NCBI RefSeq assembly: GCF_021729155.1 | Contig: NZ_JAJQYA010000008.1 | Span: 62,001 to 126,000, forward strand | Origin: Membranihabitans marinus | GTDB lineage: Bacteria; Bacteroidota; Bacteroidia; Chitinophagales; Saprospiraceae | Direction: 5' to 3' | Length of the DNA stretch: 64,000 nucleotides | In this document: piece by piece, positions 40,001 through 46,663 of the stretch | How the letters are laid out: every line of letters starts with the position of its first letter | How positions within the stretch are numbered: position 1 is the stretch's first letter | Program-made: the position numbers and the translations under genes | The notes under the pieces: generated by a model | What the model saw: the letters and a program-made list of their open reading frames with translations, nothing else | Databases searched by the model: none | What the model was told of the DNA's origin: nothing

Positions 40001-40242
40001 ACATCATTCAATGTGTATTTTCCATCAAAATCAGTTGATGCACCATTGGTTGTTCCTTTCACTTGAACGTTTACACCAATTAACACTTCTCCATCGGCGT
40101 CTGAGACGGTACCCGTTATGGAGGCTGGACTTTGCGCTGATGCATTAAAGCACAGCGAAGTCATTAAAAATGCTAAAAATAGCATACCCTGTTTAGGCAG
40201 TAATTTTCCCCTACCCAAAAAATGTGTAATGTTTCTTTTCAT
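37030..40242 (-). CDS. SusC/RagA-family TonB-dependent transporter without STN domain (third pair)
   Basis: A 1070-residue outer-membrane transporter: signal peptide (about 1-36), carboxypeptidase-regulatory-like domain (ASITGTVSDADGEVLIGVNV, about 40-115), DELVVVGYGTAKKKDVTGAI segment, plug (about 135-250, with the VIMVTTKKG end) and SusC barrel. Unlike the other two SusC proteins it has no STN signalling domain, and no sigma/FecR genes adjoin it. Induction must therefore use another route. A LacI-type operator-like palindrome lies about 235 bp upstream and a -7-like box about 27 bp upstream. The 1.4-kb region ahead of it is the largest gap between recognised protein-coding genes in the window. 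Confidence 0.95.
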   Translation of the reverse strand: MKRNITHFLGRGKLLPKQGMLFLAFLMTSLCFNASAQSPASITGTVSDADGEVLIGVNVQVKGTTNGASTDFDGKYTLNDVPDEAVLVFSYIGFQDQEVAVNGKNTVDVTLLDDAQLLDELVVVGYGTAKKKDVTGAIVNVRAEDIIKFQPSNVQEMLRSAVPGLKVGYSTSAKNTPEFEIRGDNTIKSDDATEISANRPLIVLDGVIFNGDLAEINVNDIASIDVLKDASAASIYGSRASNGVIMVTTKKGTSSKPTISASAKVGFVTGAKRINTFKAGDEVTSWLTDMNESINSLSQDPWSKYDQYEKVDPQYQSAWLDANGIPGATDPTTITNAWLDAFGFEQNEKENYLLGREFDWQDWLFHTGLRQNYDVSVSGRADRVSYYWSMGYGNSESVQVGESFSTVTSRLNLDVKATDFLNIGINANFAYQDEGNEPIESGGYRTASPYDAPWDNIVYNDNIPTTGDLPNLYERQYLKTAGAGSNRGNPFLDPAYKTRKYDRFKIFPTMYAKVALPFNINFTSNFTTRLDFRDRLYYEDSANPNWAHGGYARRQNNKTYEWQSDNILNWNYEFGDHRLDVTGLVNAERNQLWYNQSEASNFSPTEALGYHGLPFGLVAKVDASDEVITRNALMGRISYGFANKYNLSASMRRDGYSRFGSNSKYATFPSISGAWTITNEEFMSGAPAWLSFAKLRVSWGVNGNSSGLGSYASYATLSNDKYLNYNNGYYVAPYLSINRMANPTLAWEKNQAWNFGLDYGIIGGRVRGAIDVYTSTTTDMLLDKKLPIVTGFSSITTNVGSLKNTGVDLSINTINIENSVFSWTSNLNMSYNSNQIVSLTGEKIELLDENGNTYLGEPDDIDNGWFIGRNKDVIWDFETDGVYKIGEEDEAAQFGLFPGDFRIVDQNNDGVLNSNDKVFQGLKKNPWYLTLTNSAQYKGFDLGVVLLAKLGYKGGTDFPFNNRQEYIKNHNWFNIPYWTPNNQVDNAARINSIKFGEVDYYLSKSYLRIQNISLGYSVPTQILDAMKFARSIRLSFTVENAGVMTNWIYGDPESEREMPRVFSFSLNMSL

Positions 40243-40268
40243 GTTCTTTCATTTTGTCGCTCAATCAT

Positions 40269-40276
40269 CAAATATG
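40269..40276 (-). promoter_or_regulatory. Possible -7 box for the third SusC gene
   Basis: On the minus strand this reads CATATTTG, one base off the Bacteroidota -7 consensus TAnnTTTG, 26 bp before the start codon at 40242. No good TTTG/TTG -33 partner is visible at the expected distance, so activation by a regulator, or another start site, is possible. Confidence 0.25.
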
Positions 40277-40473
40277 ACCTTGCGATAAGTTAATTACTAA
40301 TAATGAAGTTTTAATTCCCTTTTTAACTAATTATTAATATTGAGTTAATAAGATGCCAAATTAGCACATTAATCGAAAGAAACAAAAAAATGAAAATAAA
40401 TGTAATGGGTTTACACGCCAAAAAAGCCAAATTAATATTGGCTTAACGTCGCTTAAGAGCTATAATTACCACT

Positions 40474-40487
40474 TTAAAGCGCTTTCA
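40474..40487. promoter_or_regulatory. LacI/GalR-type operator-like palindrome
   Basis: TTAAAGCGCTTTCA contains the perfect palindrome AAAGCGCTTT and is one base from the symmetric TGAAAGCGCTTTCA form typical of LacI/GalR-family operators, including the central CG step. It lies 232 bp upstream of the SusC start in a non-coding region. No LacI-family gene is in the window, so a regulator would be encoded elsewhere. The match is by pattern only. Confidence 0.45.
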
Positions 40488-41134
40488 TAAAAATTATAAA
40501 AATAGAAATAAACCTTGAAAATAACAATTCAACATAATACTATTACCTGTTTACCAACATATTACATAGTTAATAAAAAACCAATACAACAAAAACAAAT
40601 GTTAAGACTTTACCCCCAACTCCTATCAAACTAAGATTAGATCAAAAAATCTTAACTTTTGAAAATAAAAATTTGTAATTTATTAATGAATTCGAAAGTA
40701 ATTTCTAGATATGTTTGTTTTTTACAAACATTTAAAATAAGGACTACATTATCAAAAAACTACACACATACACCAAATTATAATTCATAATCCAACAAAA
40801 CAAAACCACAAGCCACGGAAACACTAGTAAATGCCGATAACCAACTAAATAATTTGAGGAAAATCCAGAATAAAGATCAAAAACCTGAAAAAAACAAATC
40901 AATCAAAACAATAAATACTATCCAAATCAAAACTAATACTATTTTAACTTTTATTTCACATTGTTCACAACAACAATACAAATTAAATTAATCCCATTTT
41001 AGACTGTTTTAGCCACCGTAAATGGTGTGAATACAAGGCGATTTTATAGCCCATTAGCGACTGGCACCGGCTTGGTTACAACGTAATTCGTCATCCGACA
41101 ATCTATGGCTTTGATCTGAATCACAGAGGTATTC

Positions 41135-41193
41135 AAATGGATTTGTCATGATTTTTGCAATTAGATATTGTGAAAATCATGATAAATCCATTT
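41135..41193. repeat. 27-bp near-perfect inverted repeat
   Basis: Left arm 41135-41161 begins AAATGGATTT; right arm 41167-41193 ends AAATCCATTT. They pair over 27 positions with three mismatches or G-U pairs and a 5-nt loop (TAGAT). The hairpin sits just left of the tandem hairpin units of locus B and is not itself of the 9+5+9 type. It could be an intrinsic part of the repeat element, a tiny MITE, or a structured RNA. It is not followed by a T-run. Confidence 0.7.
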
Positions 41194-41249
41194 GTGGATC
41201 TAAAAATAATTAATTTCAACTTGGCAAAAATCCCGCCAAATCAACTTGG

Positions 41250-41444
41250 GATGACCGAGCGAAGTTGCTCCTTAGAGCAACCAAATGTCCTTAATGGACA
41301 TTTGGCGAGGATGACCGAGCAAAGTGCGTAGCACCATTGATCCTAAATGGATCAATGGCGAGGATGACTGAATGCAGTTGCACAGAGTGCAACCCAATTG
41401 ATTAAATATCAATTGGATGAAGGAACCGGAGCCACTGGCTCCGG
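41250..41444 (+). repeat. Modular double-hairpin array, locus B (three tandem units)
   Basis: Three units in a row. Each has a 14-nt spacer (GATGACCGAGCGAA at 41250, GATGACCGAGCAAA at 41310, GATGACTGAATGCA at 41363). Each then has a small hairpin (GTTGCTC/CTTA/GAGCAAC; GTGC/GTA/GCAC; GTTGCAC/AGA/GTGCAAC) and, directly adjoining or sharing a base, a 23-nt hairpin with 9-bp stem and 5-nt loop (left arms CAAATGTCC, CATTGATCC, CCAATTGAT; loops TTAAT, TAAAT, TAAAT). GCGAG joins unit 1 to 2 and unit 2 to 3. The array ends with CCGGAGCC/ACT/GGCTCCGG (41426-41444). Stems differ but pairing is exact. No ORF spans it. Confidence 0.8.
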
Positions 41445-41658
41445 CGTGACTGCCCTGTAATTCGTAAGGATTCAGCCACTGTGCTGCGAAAACACTGCAT
41501 TTAAATTGACAGGTTTAAAAACTTGTCACAGTAATAATATTATTGCCTTGAGGTAACCACAGCCACTGGCTCCGGCTGTGAACGAGGAAAATGATTGCCC
41601 AAGAAACCGCAAGTAAGAAGCTACTGTCCTGCGACGCGACAACAACAAATAATGACCG
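41445..41658. repeat. Right part of locus B element
   Basis: After the three units the sequence continues GCGTGACTGCCCTGTAATTC, which matches GCGTGATTACCCTGGAATTC in locus C and GCGATTGCCCTGTATATCC in locus E. The element family therefore extends beyond the hairpins. Further on, CACAGCC/GGCTGTG form another stem around ACTGGCTCC (about 41558-41580), repeating the ACTGGCTCC word of 41434-41442. No gene is supported here; the next gene's 3' end is at 41659. Confidence 0.5.
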
Positions 41659-42507
41659 CTATCGATTACTGATGGCTTTTGCTACCCGAGCGAAGTACAA
41701 TAAACTTTCTTCTACCTCTGGTAAACTATTCTTCCAATTGTGCTCGTATTCCACAGAGATTGGACCTCGAAAGTTCTGGCGCTTCATTTCATTCATTACT
41801 CCTGCCACATTACTTACACCTGTGCCCCAAGGTACATCATGAGTTTTCTTGACATCAAATTCCTTTAGATCTTTAAAATGAAAACTAATTAATCGACCTT
41901 CCACTTTCTTTAAACATTCAACAGGATCCAAACCTGATCGCACCCAATGCCCAATATCGGCACAAACTCCGATCATCGAACTCTTGCCTTCCAATTGCTC
42001 CATCACCACATCTGGATGCCAATACTTTGAAGGTCGAGGATGATTGTGAATAGCCACTTTTATATTATACTTTTGAGCCAATTCATCAATCATCTTCAGA
42101 TCTCTAAATTCTGGCTCAGAAGTCAAAACAGAAATTCCCAAATCCTGTGCGAATTCAAACAATTCTTCCCACTCCTGTTTTGATTTGGGAGAAGTCACCC
42201 CATAAGCATGAGCTTGAATTCCCTTTGACTTCAATAATTTCTTTAATAAATCCCTTTTTTCCTCAGTCATTTTAAAATCAGTACTGCCCTCAATACCGGC
42301 TCCAATTTTTTGACCACTATACAATTCTACATATTTTAATCCCACACTAGACAACTTATCCAGCGTCTGCTCTAAAGTAAATTCTTTAAAGGTATAAGCT
42401 TGAGAACCAATATTCCATCCCAAATTATAAGCTGCAGTATAATCTTGACCACTAACCGAAGAGCCAAACAATCCAATTACCATTAATAAAATCCACCTGT
42501 AAGTCAT
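41659..42507 (-). CDS. Exported sugar-isomerase-like TIM barrel (xylose isomerase-like family)
   Basis: A 282-residue protein with a signal peptide (about 1-20, ending VSGQ), so probably periplasmic. The rest is an AP-endonuclease-2 / xylose-isomerase-like TIM barrel. It shows the metal-site pattern of the family: an acidic residue after LKYVELYSG, AIHNHPR around residue 152, GVCADIGHWVRSG around 190, SFHFKDLK around 210 and ISVEYEHNW near 250. Exported members of this superfamily in Bacteroidota and Planctomycetes are candidates for 3-keto-glycoside lyases, isomerases or epimerases. Which applies here cannot be told. It lies between hairpin loci B and C and has no close co-directional neighbour. 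Confidence 0.8.
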   Translation of the reverse strand: MTYRWILLMVIGLFGSSVSGQDYTAAYNLGWNIGSQAYTFKEFTLEQTLDKLSSVGLKYVELYSGQKIGAGIEGSTDFKMTEEKRDLLKKLLKSKGIQAHAYGVTSPKSKQEWEELFEFAQDLGISVLTSEPEFRDLKMIDELAQKYNIKVAIHNHPRPSKYWHPDVVMEQLEGKSSMIGVCADIGHWVRSGLDPVECLKKVEGRLISFHFKDLKEFDVKKTHDVPWGTGVSNVAGVMNEMKRQNFRGPISVEYEHNWKNSLPEVEESLLYFARVAKAISNR

Positions 42508-42617
42508 TATTGTATTTATATTTAATTTGAAAAAATCAATCTAAAATATGCAATATCTTTATAAATACAGCAATTACAAACAACAGATTAAGCAATATAA
42601 CAAATAAAATTGCAAAC

Positions 42618-42803
42618 ATGAAAAAATCAGTTAAAGCGTTTATGTACTATCAAAAAACTTGGCAGTCAGAATTAAAAATATTGGTGGATATATACCGATC
42701 AACTAACCTATTAGAAGAAGTAAAATGGAACAGGCCCTGCTATTCACTGAAGGGCAAAAATGTAATTGGACTGGTAGCTTTTAATACGAATTACATTTTA
42801 TAA
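42618..42803 (+). pseudogene. DUF1801 (YdhG-like) gene, truncated
   Basis: An ATG at 42618 begins a 61-residue reading frame. Its sequence (YQKTWQSELKILVDIYRSTN, then EEVKWNRPCYSLKGKNVIGL) matches the N-terminal half of DUF1801/YdhG-like proteins, which are usually well over 100 residues. The frame stops at 42801-42803, exactly where the conserved left end of the hairpin element (AATTACATTTTAT, shared with locus E) begins. Conserved parts of the family after the VAF segment are missing, and I could not find them beyond the element. This looks like a gene cut by insertion of the element and then eroded. Confidence 0.6.
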
Positions 42804-43301
42804 TGACGGTAAAGATTTTGAGAATATTTGAAGTTTGACGAGGCTATGACTGAACAGAATTGCTCTTTGAGCAATCAAAGGTCGTAAATCGACCTTTGAT
42901 GAAGATGACCGAACAAAATGCGCAGCATCATTGATCCTAAATGGATCAATGGTGAGGGAACCGAAACCTCCGTGTTTCGGGTGGGTAGGCCACTGTGCCG
43001 AGGCGTGATTACCCTGGAATTCCTTGTTAAGATACTATCAATATAGCATAACGTCTTAATCCACAATATTTAAGTCGCAATGCATTGCGGCTCTACAATA
43101 AATCGAAAGATAACCGAGTAAAGTACGAAGTACTGAAGGTAGTAAATCTACCTTCAACGAGGATGATCGAGCTAAATCCGAAGGATCAAAGGTCGTAAAT
43201 CGACCTTTGGCGAGGGAAACGAAACCTCCGTGTTTCGGGTGGGAAAGCCCCCCGTGTCGTGGGTGGGTAAGCTTATAAATTATAAATGTAATTCGTATTA
43301 A
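42781..43301. mobile_element. MITE-like hairpin element with 18-bp terminal inverted repeats, locus C
   Basis: The ends TTAATACGAATTACATTT (42781-42798) and AAATGTAATTCGTATTAA (43284-43301) are exact reverse complements, giving a 521-bp non-coding element; TTAA at each tip could be a target duplication. Inside are four double-hairpin units, with small stems ATTGCTC, ATGC, GTAC and ATCC. The 23-nt hairpins have left arms CAAAGGTCG (42876 and 43187), CATTGATCC (42929) and TGAAGGTAG (43134), all with loop TAAAT. CCGAAAC/GTTTCGG stems around CTCCGT follow twice (42961; about 43220). It encodes no protein and would need a transposase in trans. It adjoins the truncated DUF1801 gene. Confidence 0.65.
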
Positions 43302-43335
43302 ATCTTAATGGGAAAAGGCCTACACGATAAATACA

Positions 43336-43365
43336 AATAGCCCTTTCCGTTAGAAAAGGGCTATT
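43336..43365 (-). terminator. Hairpin after the MFS gene, probable terminator
   Basis: AATAGCCCTTT (43336-43346) pairs with AAAGGGCTATT (43355-43365) as an 11-bp perfect stem with an 8-nt loop, 30 bp beyond the MFS stop codon at 43395. On the minus strand it is followed by TGTATTTATC, a weak T-tract. It is best read as the transcription end of the SDR/MFS operon. Confidence 0.6.
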
Positions 43366-43394
43366 CACAAATTCGTAGTAACTATATTTTACTC

Positions 43395-44669
43395 TTAATT
43401 TTCCTCGTTGTAATTCAAATCTTTATGGAAGGTCTCAGGCAATGTCCACAAGGCCAACAAAGCGAGGATGGTCGTAATGGCACCGACAATCAATGCACTA
43501 TTGATTACACCCATTCCCGTCTTAAGAAATAAGAACATTGTAGTGATGGGTATTACCGCACCTCTTACAAAATTGGGCACCGTTGTAGCCACTGTCGCTC
43601 TGATATTGGTACCGAACAATTCGGCTGCCACGGTAATAAACAAAGTCCAATAACCATTGGCAAAACCCAACAAAGCACAAAGAAGATAGAAAACAAACAC
43701 CGAAGTACTTGGCAACCATAAATAGATGACGGCAAAAACAAATGACAACACAATAAAGGCTCCAATAATTTTCTTTCTACTCTGATATCGCTGACTCAAT
43801 ATCCCACTCACTACATTACCCAGTGCTTGGAATGCAAAAGACAACATCACAGCAATCCCTGCATCTACAGGCTCATCCAATCCTATGGCTGCTCCTAATT
43901 CTGGAGAAAAAGTAATTAATACCCCTACCACAAACCAAATCGGAAATCCGATGACAATACTCTTTAAGTACTTAAAGAAACGCGCTCTATTGTTGAACAA
44001 CAACATCACATTTCCTCTATCCACCTTCTTCTCCTTGGACTCCATAAACATTCCAGATTCAAACACTCTAAATCTCATAACCAATAAGACCAAGCCCATT
44101 ACACCTCCTATAGAGTATGAAGCTCTCCAAGCAAATAATTCAGCTACAACATAAGCCAATATTGCTCCCAACACACCAAGTGTTGCCACTAAAGTAGTTC
44201 CATAACCGCGAATTTTCTTTGGCAAAATTTCACTAACTAAGGTAATACCTGCACCCAATTCACCTGCCAATCCAACACCGGCAATAAATCGCAATACCGC
44301 ATATTGATTAAATGAAGTCACAAATCCGTTGGCTATATTGGCGAGAGAATAAATTAATATGGAACCAAACAGAACGGAAAGACGGCCCTTTTTATCTCCC
44401 AGTATACCCCAAAATATTCCTCCTATCAGCAATCCAGCCATCTGAAGATTGAGCAACATTACCCCATCTTCCAATAATTGGTCACCAGTTAAGCCCAAAT
44501 CTGTCAAACTGGGCACCCGAACAATACTAAATAAGAACAAATCGTACATGTCTACCAAATACCCTAAGGCAGCCACTAGCACAGGCAGCCTCAACATGTG
44601 CTGCATCACTGTATAATTATCATATTTTGAGTCTATAGCAGAATTAATTTTTCCGTCTTCCATATCCAT
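43395..44669 (-). CDS. MFS sugar/acid transporter
   Basis: A 424-residue inner-membrane protein with about 12 hydrophobic segments and the major-facilitator signatures: a cytoplasmic loop 2-3 motif GILGDKKGRLSVLFGSIL (about 85-102) and AGVGLAGELGAGITLVSEILPKKIRG (about 134-160). These resemble metabolite:H+ symporters of the sugar/organic-acid branch. It is the last gene of the tight run GH88, TIM barrel, Gfo/Idh, SDR, MFS, so it probably imports the monomer or small acid those cytoplasmic enzymes convert. A terminator-like hairpin follows at 43336-43365. Confidence 0.88.
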   Translation of the reverse strand: MDMEDGKINSAIDSKYDNYTVMQHMLRLPVLVAALGYLVDMYDLFLFSIVRVPSLTDLGLTGDQLLEDGVMLLNLQMAGLLIGGIFWGILGDKKGRLSVLFGSILIYSLANIANGFVTSFNQYAVLRFIAGVGLAGELGAGITLVSEILPKKIRGYGTTLVATLGVLGAILAYVVAELFAWRASYSIGGVMGLVLLVMRFRVFESGMFMESKEKKVDRGNVMLLFNNRARFFKYLKSIVIGFPIWFVVGVLITFSPELGAAIGLDEPVDAGIAVMLSFAFQALGNVVSGILSQRYQSRKKIIGAFIVLSFVFAVIYLWLPSTSVFVFYLLCALLGFANGYWTLFITVAAELFGTNIRATVATTVPNFVRGAVIPITTMFLFLKTGMGVINSALIVGAITTILALLALWTLPETFHKDLNYNEEN

Positions 44670-44705
44670 TATATTTTATATTCTATTAATTTAAAAAACT
44701 CCCTA

Positions 44706-45476
44706 TCAAAGCCTTGCTATCGTCATACCACCATCAACCATGATGACTTGACCTGTAGAATAAGGGAAATATTTCAACGCCAATGCAGCGGCTGCCTTAC
44801 CTATATCACTTGGCAATCCCCATCTTGGTTGAACAAACAATCCCTCCTCTATTAATGCATCGTATTTCTCCTTTACACCAGCCGTCATATCGGTCTTGAT
44901 CACTCCCGGTCTAATTTCAAATACCGGTATATCGAATTCTCCCATTCGCACAGCAAACAATTGCGTCATCATAGCCATCCCCGATTTGGAAATACAGTAT
45001 TCACCGCGATTGACCGACACCATATCTGTGGACACTGAGGACACATTGATAATACATCCTTCAAATCCAGAATCGGCATTGCGCTGTTCTATCATATAAT
45101 TGGCCACAGCTTGGGTCAAAAAATATGGACCTTGAAGATTGATCTTCATTACGCGCTCATAGCTTTCCTCCGAGGCATCAAGAATATCTTTTCTCTCGCT
45201 AGGTGCCACTCCCGCATTGTTGACCAATACATTCAATCGTCCAAAACGCTCTTTAATTTTGGCCAAGATCGAAGCTCTGTCCTCAGTAGATGCCACATTG
45301 CCTTGACAATAAAGAACCTCAGCCCCTAGGTCTTGCAATTCTTTAATGGCCTCCGACACTGAAGATTCATCTCGCATTCCGTTGATGACAATGTCAAATT
45401 GATTTTTCGCTAACTCTAGGGCCACTCCAAAGCCTATCCCTCGACTGCCCCCTGTGATTAATGCTACTTTCTTCAT
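44706..45476 (-). CDS. Short-chain dehydrogenase/reductase
   Basis: A 256-residue classical SDR. The cofactor motif TGGSRGIG is at residues 7-14, NNAG at about 87-90, the catalytic Ser in INVSSVS (about 143) and the Tyr-x-x-x-Lys motif as YCISK (about 159-163), with PGVIKTDM after it. It starts 3 bp after the Gfo/Idh stop, so the two are translationally close. With a GH88 uronate-releasing enzyme in the same operon, reduction of a 4-deoxy-5-keto-uronate (as done by DEH reductases of this fold) is a reasonable candidate. Another keto-sugar is equally possible. Confidence 0.88.
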   Translation of the reverse strand: MKKVALITGGSRGIGFGVALELAKNQFDIVINGMRDESSVSEAIKELQDLGAEVLYCQGNVASTEDRASILAKIKERFGRLNVLVNNAGVAPSERKDILDASEESYERVMKINLQGPYFLTQAVANYMIEQRNADSGFEGCIINVSSVSTDMVSVNRGEYCISKSGMAMMTQLFAVRMGEFDIPVFEIRPGVIKTDMTAGVKEKYDALIEEGLFVQPRWGLPSDIGKAAAALALKYFPYSTGQVIMVDGGMTIARL

Positions 45477-45479
45477 GAC

Positions 45480-46649
45480 CTATCGATATTGCTCCAAGTC
45501 CTCTACATCTACCCAAGCTCTTTTCTCCCAACTCTCCAATCCTTTGTCGGCTAATTGAACCCCCTTAGCTCCTTCCAACAAAGTGTATGGGAACGGTTCA
45601 TCGATGACCACATGTCTTAAGAACATTTCCCACTGCACTTTAAATGCATTGTCGTAATGCTCCTGATCTGGCACCTTAGCCCAACCTTCATAAAAATTAA
45701 TAGGCTGATCTACATCGGGATTCCAAATTGGCTTAGGGGTATTGCCATAATGCTGTATCCAACATTCACGCAAGCCCGCCACTGCAGAACCTTTGGTACC
45801 GTCTACTTGAAGTGTCAACAAATCATCTCGTCGAACTCTCACCGTCCAAGACGAATTGAAGTGAGCAATAACACCGCCCTCCAACTCAAATGTAGCATAG
45901 GCTGAATCATCAGCAGTCGCTTTATAGGTTTCTCCGTTTTCATCTACTCGCTCGGGGATATGGGTAGCTCCCAAACAAGAAACGGCCTTAACCTTGCCAA
46001 AAATATTATCCAATACATATCTCCAATGGCACAACATATCTACGATAATTCCTCCATCGGCTTCTTTCTTGTAATTCCAAGAAGGTCTTTGAGCTGGGAT
46101 ACTTTGTCCTTCAAATACCCAATACCCAAACTCTCCTCGTACAGATAAAATATCACCGAAGAATCCATTTTGAATCAATCGTTGAATCTTCATAAGACCG
46201 GGCAAGAACAACTTGTCTTGAACCACACCACTTTTCACACCTTGCTCCTTACAAAATTGGTATAAATCTAAGGCCGTAGCCGTATCGGTGGCTATGGGTT
46301 TTTCACAATAAATATGCTTGCCTACAGATGCAGCTCTTTTAACCGCATCAGCTCTGCGACCTGTGGTCTGAGCATCAAAATAAATTTGGTAATAATCGTC
46401 ATTTAAGACATCGTCCAAATTCGTTGTATATTTTTCCAAATTAAACCTTTCGCAAAGCTTTTTCAATTTGGCTTTATTTCTACCGACCAATATGGGGTCA
46501 GGCATAATGACTTCATTGGGGCTGATAGCTACACCTCCCTGCTCAATAATGGCCACAATCGACCTCATCAAATGCTGATTTGTTCCCATTCGTCCTGTCA
46601 CACCATTCATTATGACACCGACATGATGTATTTTAATCTCCTCACTCAT
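45480..46649 (-). CDS. Gfo/Idh/MocA-family oxidoreductase
   Basis: A 389-residue NAD(P)-dependent sugar oxidoreductase. The N-terminal Rossmann half contains GVTGRMGTNQH and the family hallmark KHIYCEKPIA (about 111-120), where Lys is the catalytic residue. The C-terminal half holds GGIIVDMLCHWRYVLDNIFG, in which the His may be the catalytic base. It has no signal peptide and is cytoplasmic. Members of this family oxidise or reduce sugars at C1, C2 or C3, so it may interconvert a keto-sugar with the neighbouring isomerase-like enzyme (15 bp upstream). Sequence alone does not give specificity. Confidence 0.88.
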   Translation of the reverse strand: MSEEIKIHHVGVIMNGVTGRMGTNQHLMRSIVAIIEQGGVAISPNEVIMPDPILVGRNKAKLKKLCERFNLEKYTTNLDDVLNDDYYQIYFDAQTTGRRADAVKRAASVGKHIYCEKPIATDTATALDLYQFCKEQGVKSGVVQDKLFLPGLMKIQRLIQNGFFGDILSVRGEFGYWVFEGQSIPAQRPSWNYKKEADGGIIVDMLCHWRYVLDNIFGKVKAVSCLGATHIPERVDENGETYKATADDSAYATFELEGGVIAHFNSSWTVRVRRDDLLTLQVDGTKGSAVAGLRECWIQHYGNTPKPIWNPDVDQPINFYEGWAKVPDQEHYDNAFKVQWEMFLRHVVIDEPFPYTLLEGAKGVQLADKGLESWEKRAWVDVEDLEQYR

Positions 46650-46663
46650 ATTTCTATTTTTTC

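Larger units (their letters stand above)
40243..41134. other. Very AT-rich upstream region of the third SusC gene
   Basis: About 750 bp directly upstream of the SusC start are extremely A/T-rich and hold no plausible gene. Within it are a LacI-type operator-like palindrome (40474-40487), a second imperfect inverted sequence CTTAA-CGTCGC-TTAAG (about 40442-40457) and an 8-bp stem ATGTTTGT/ACAAACAT around a T-tract (40711-40731). The length and composition suggest a regulated promoter region with bent DNA. From about 41000 the base composition changes and hairpin elements begin. Confidence 0.5.

Noticed and set aside
41250-41420. Possible CRISPR array in the repeated hairpin region
   Set aside because: Units are not identical repeats with unique spacers: the constant part is a short spacer and the variable part is itself palindromic. 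Unit lengths vary (60, 53 nt) and no cas genes are present.
41591-41842. Plus-strand 83-codon ORF at the end of locus B
   Set aside because: Most of it is antisense to the TIM-barrel gene, and the remainder is repeat sequence.
42875-43066. Minus-strand 63-codon ORF inside the locus C element
   Set aside because: It runs through hairpin stems, has no family features and no matching ORF in the other copies.
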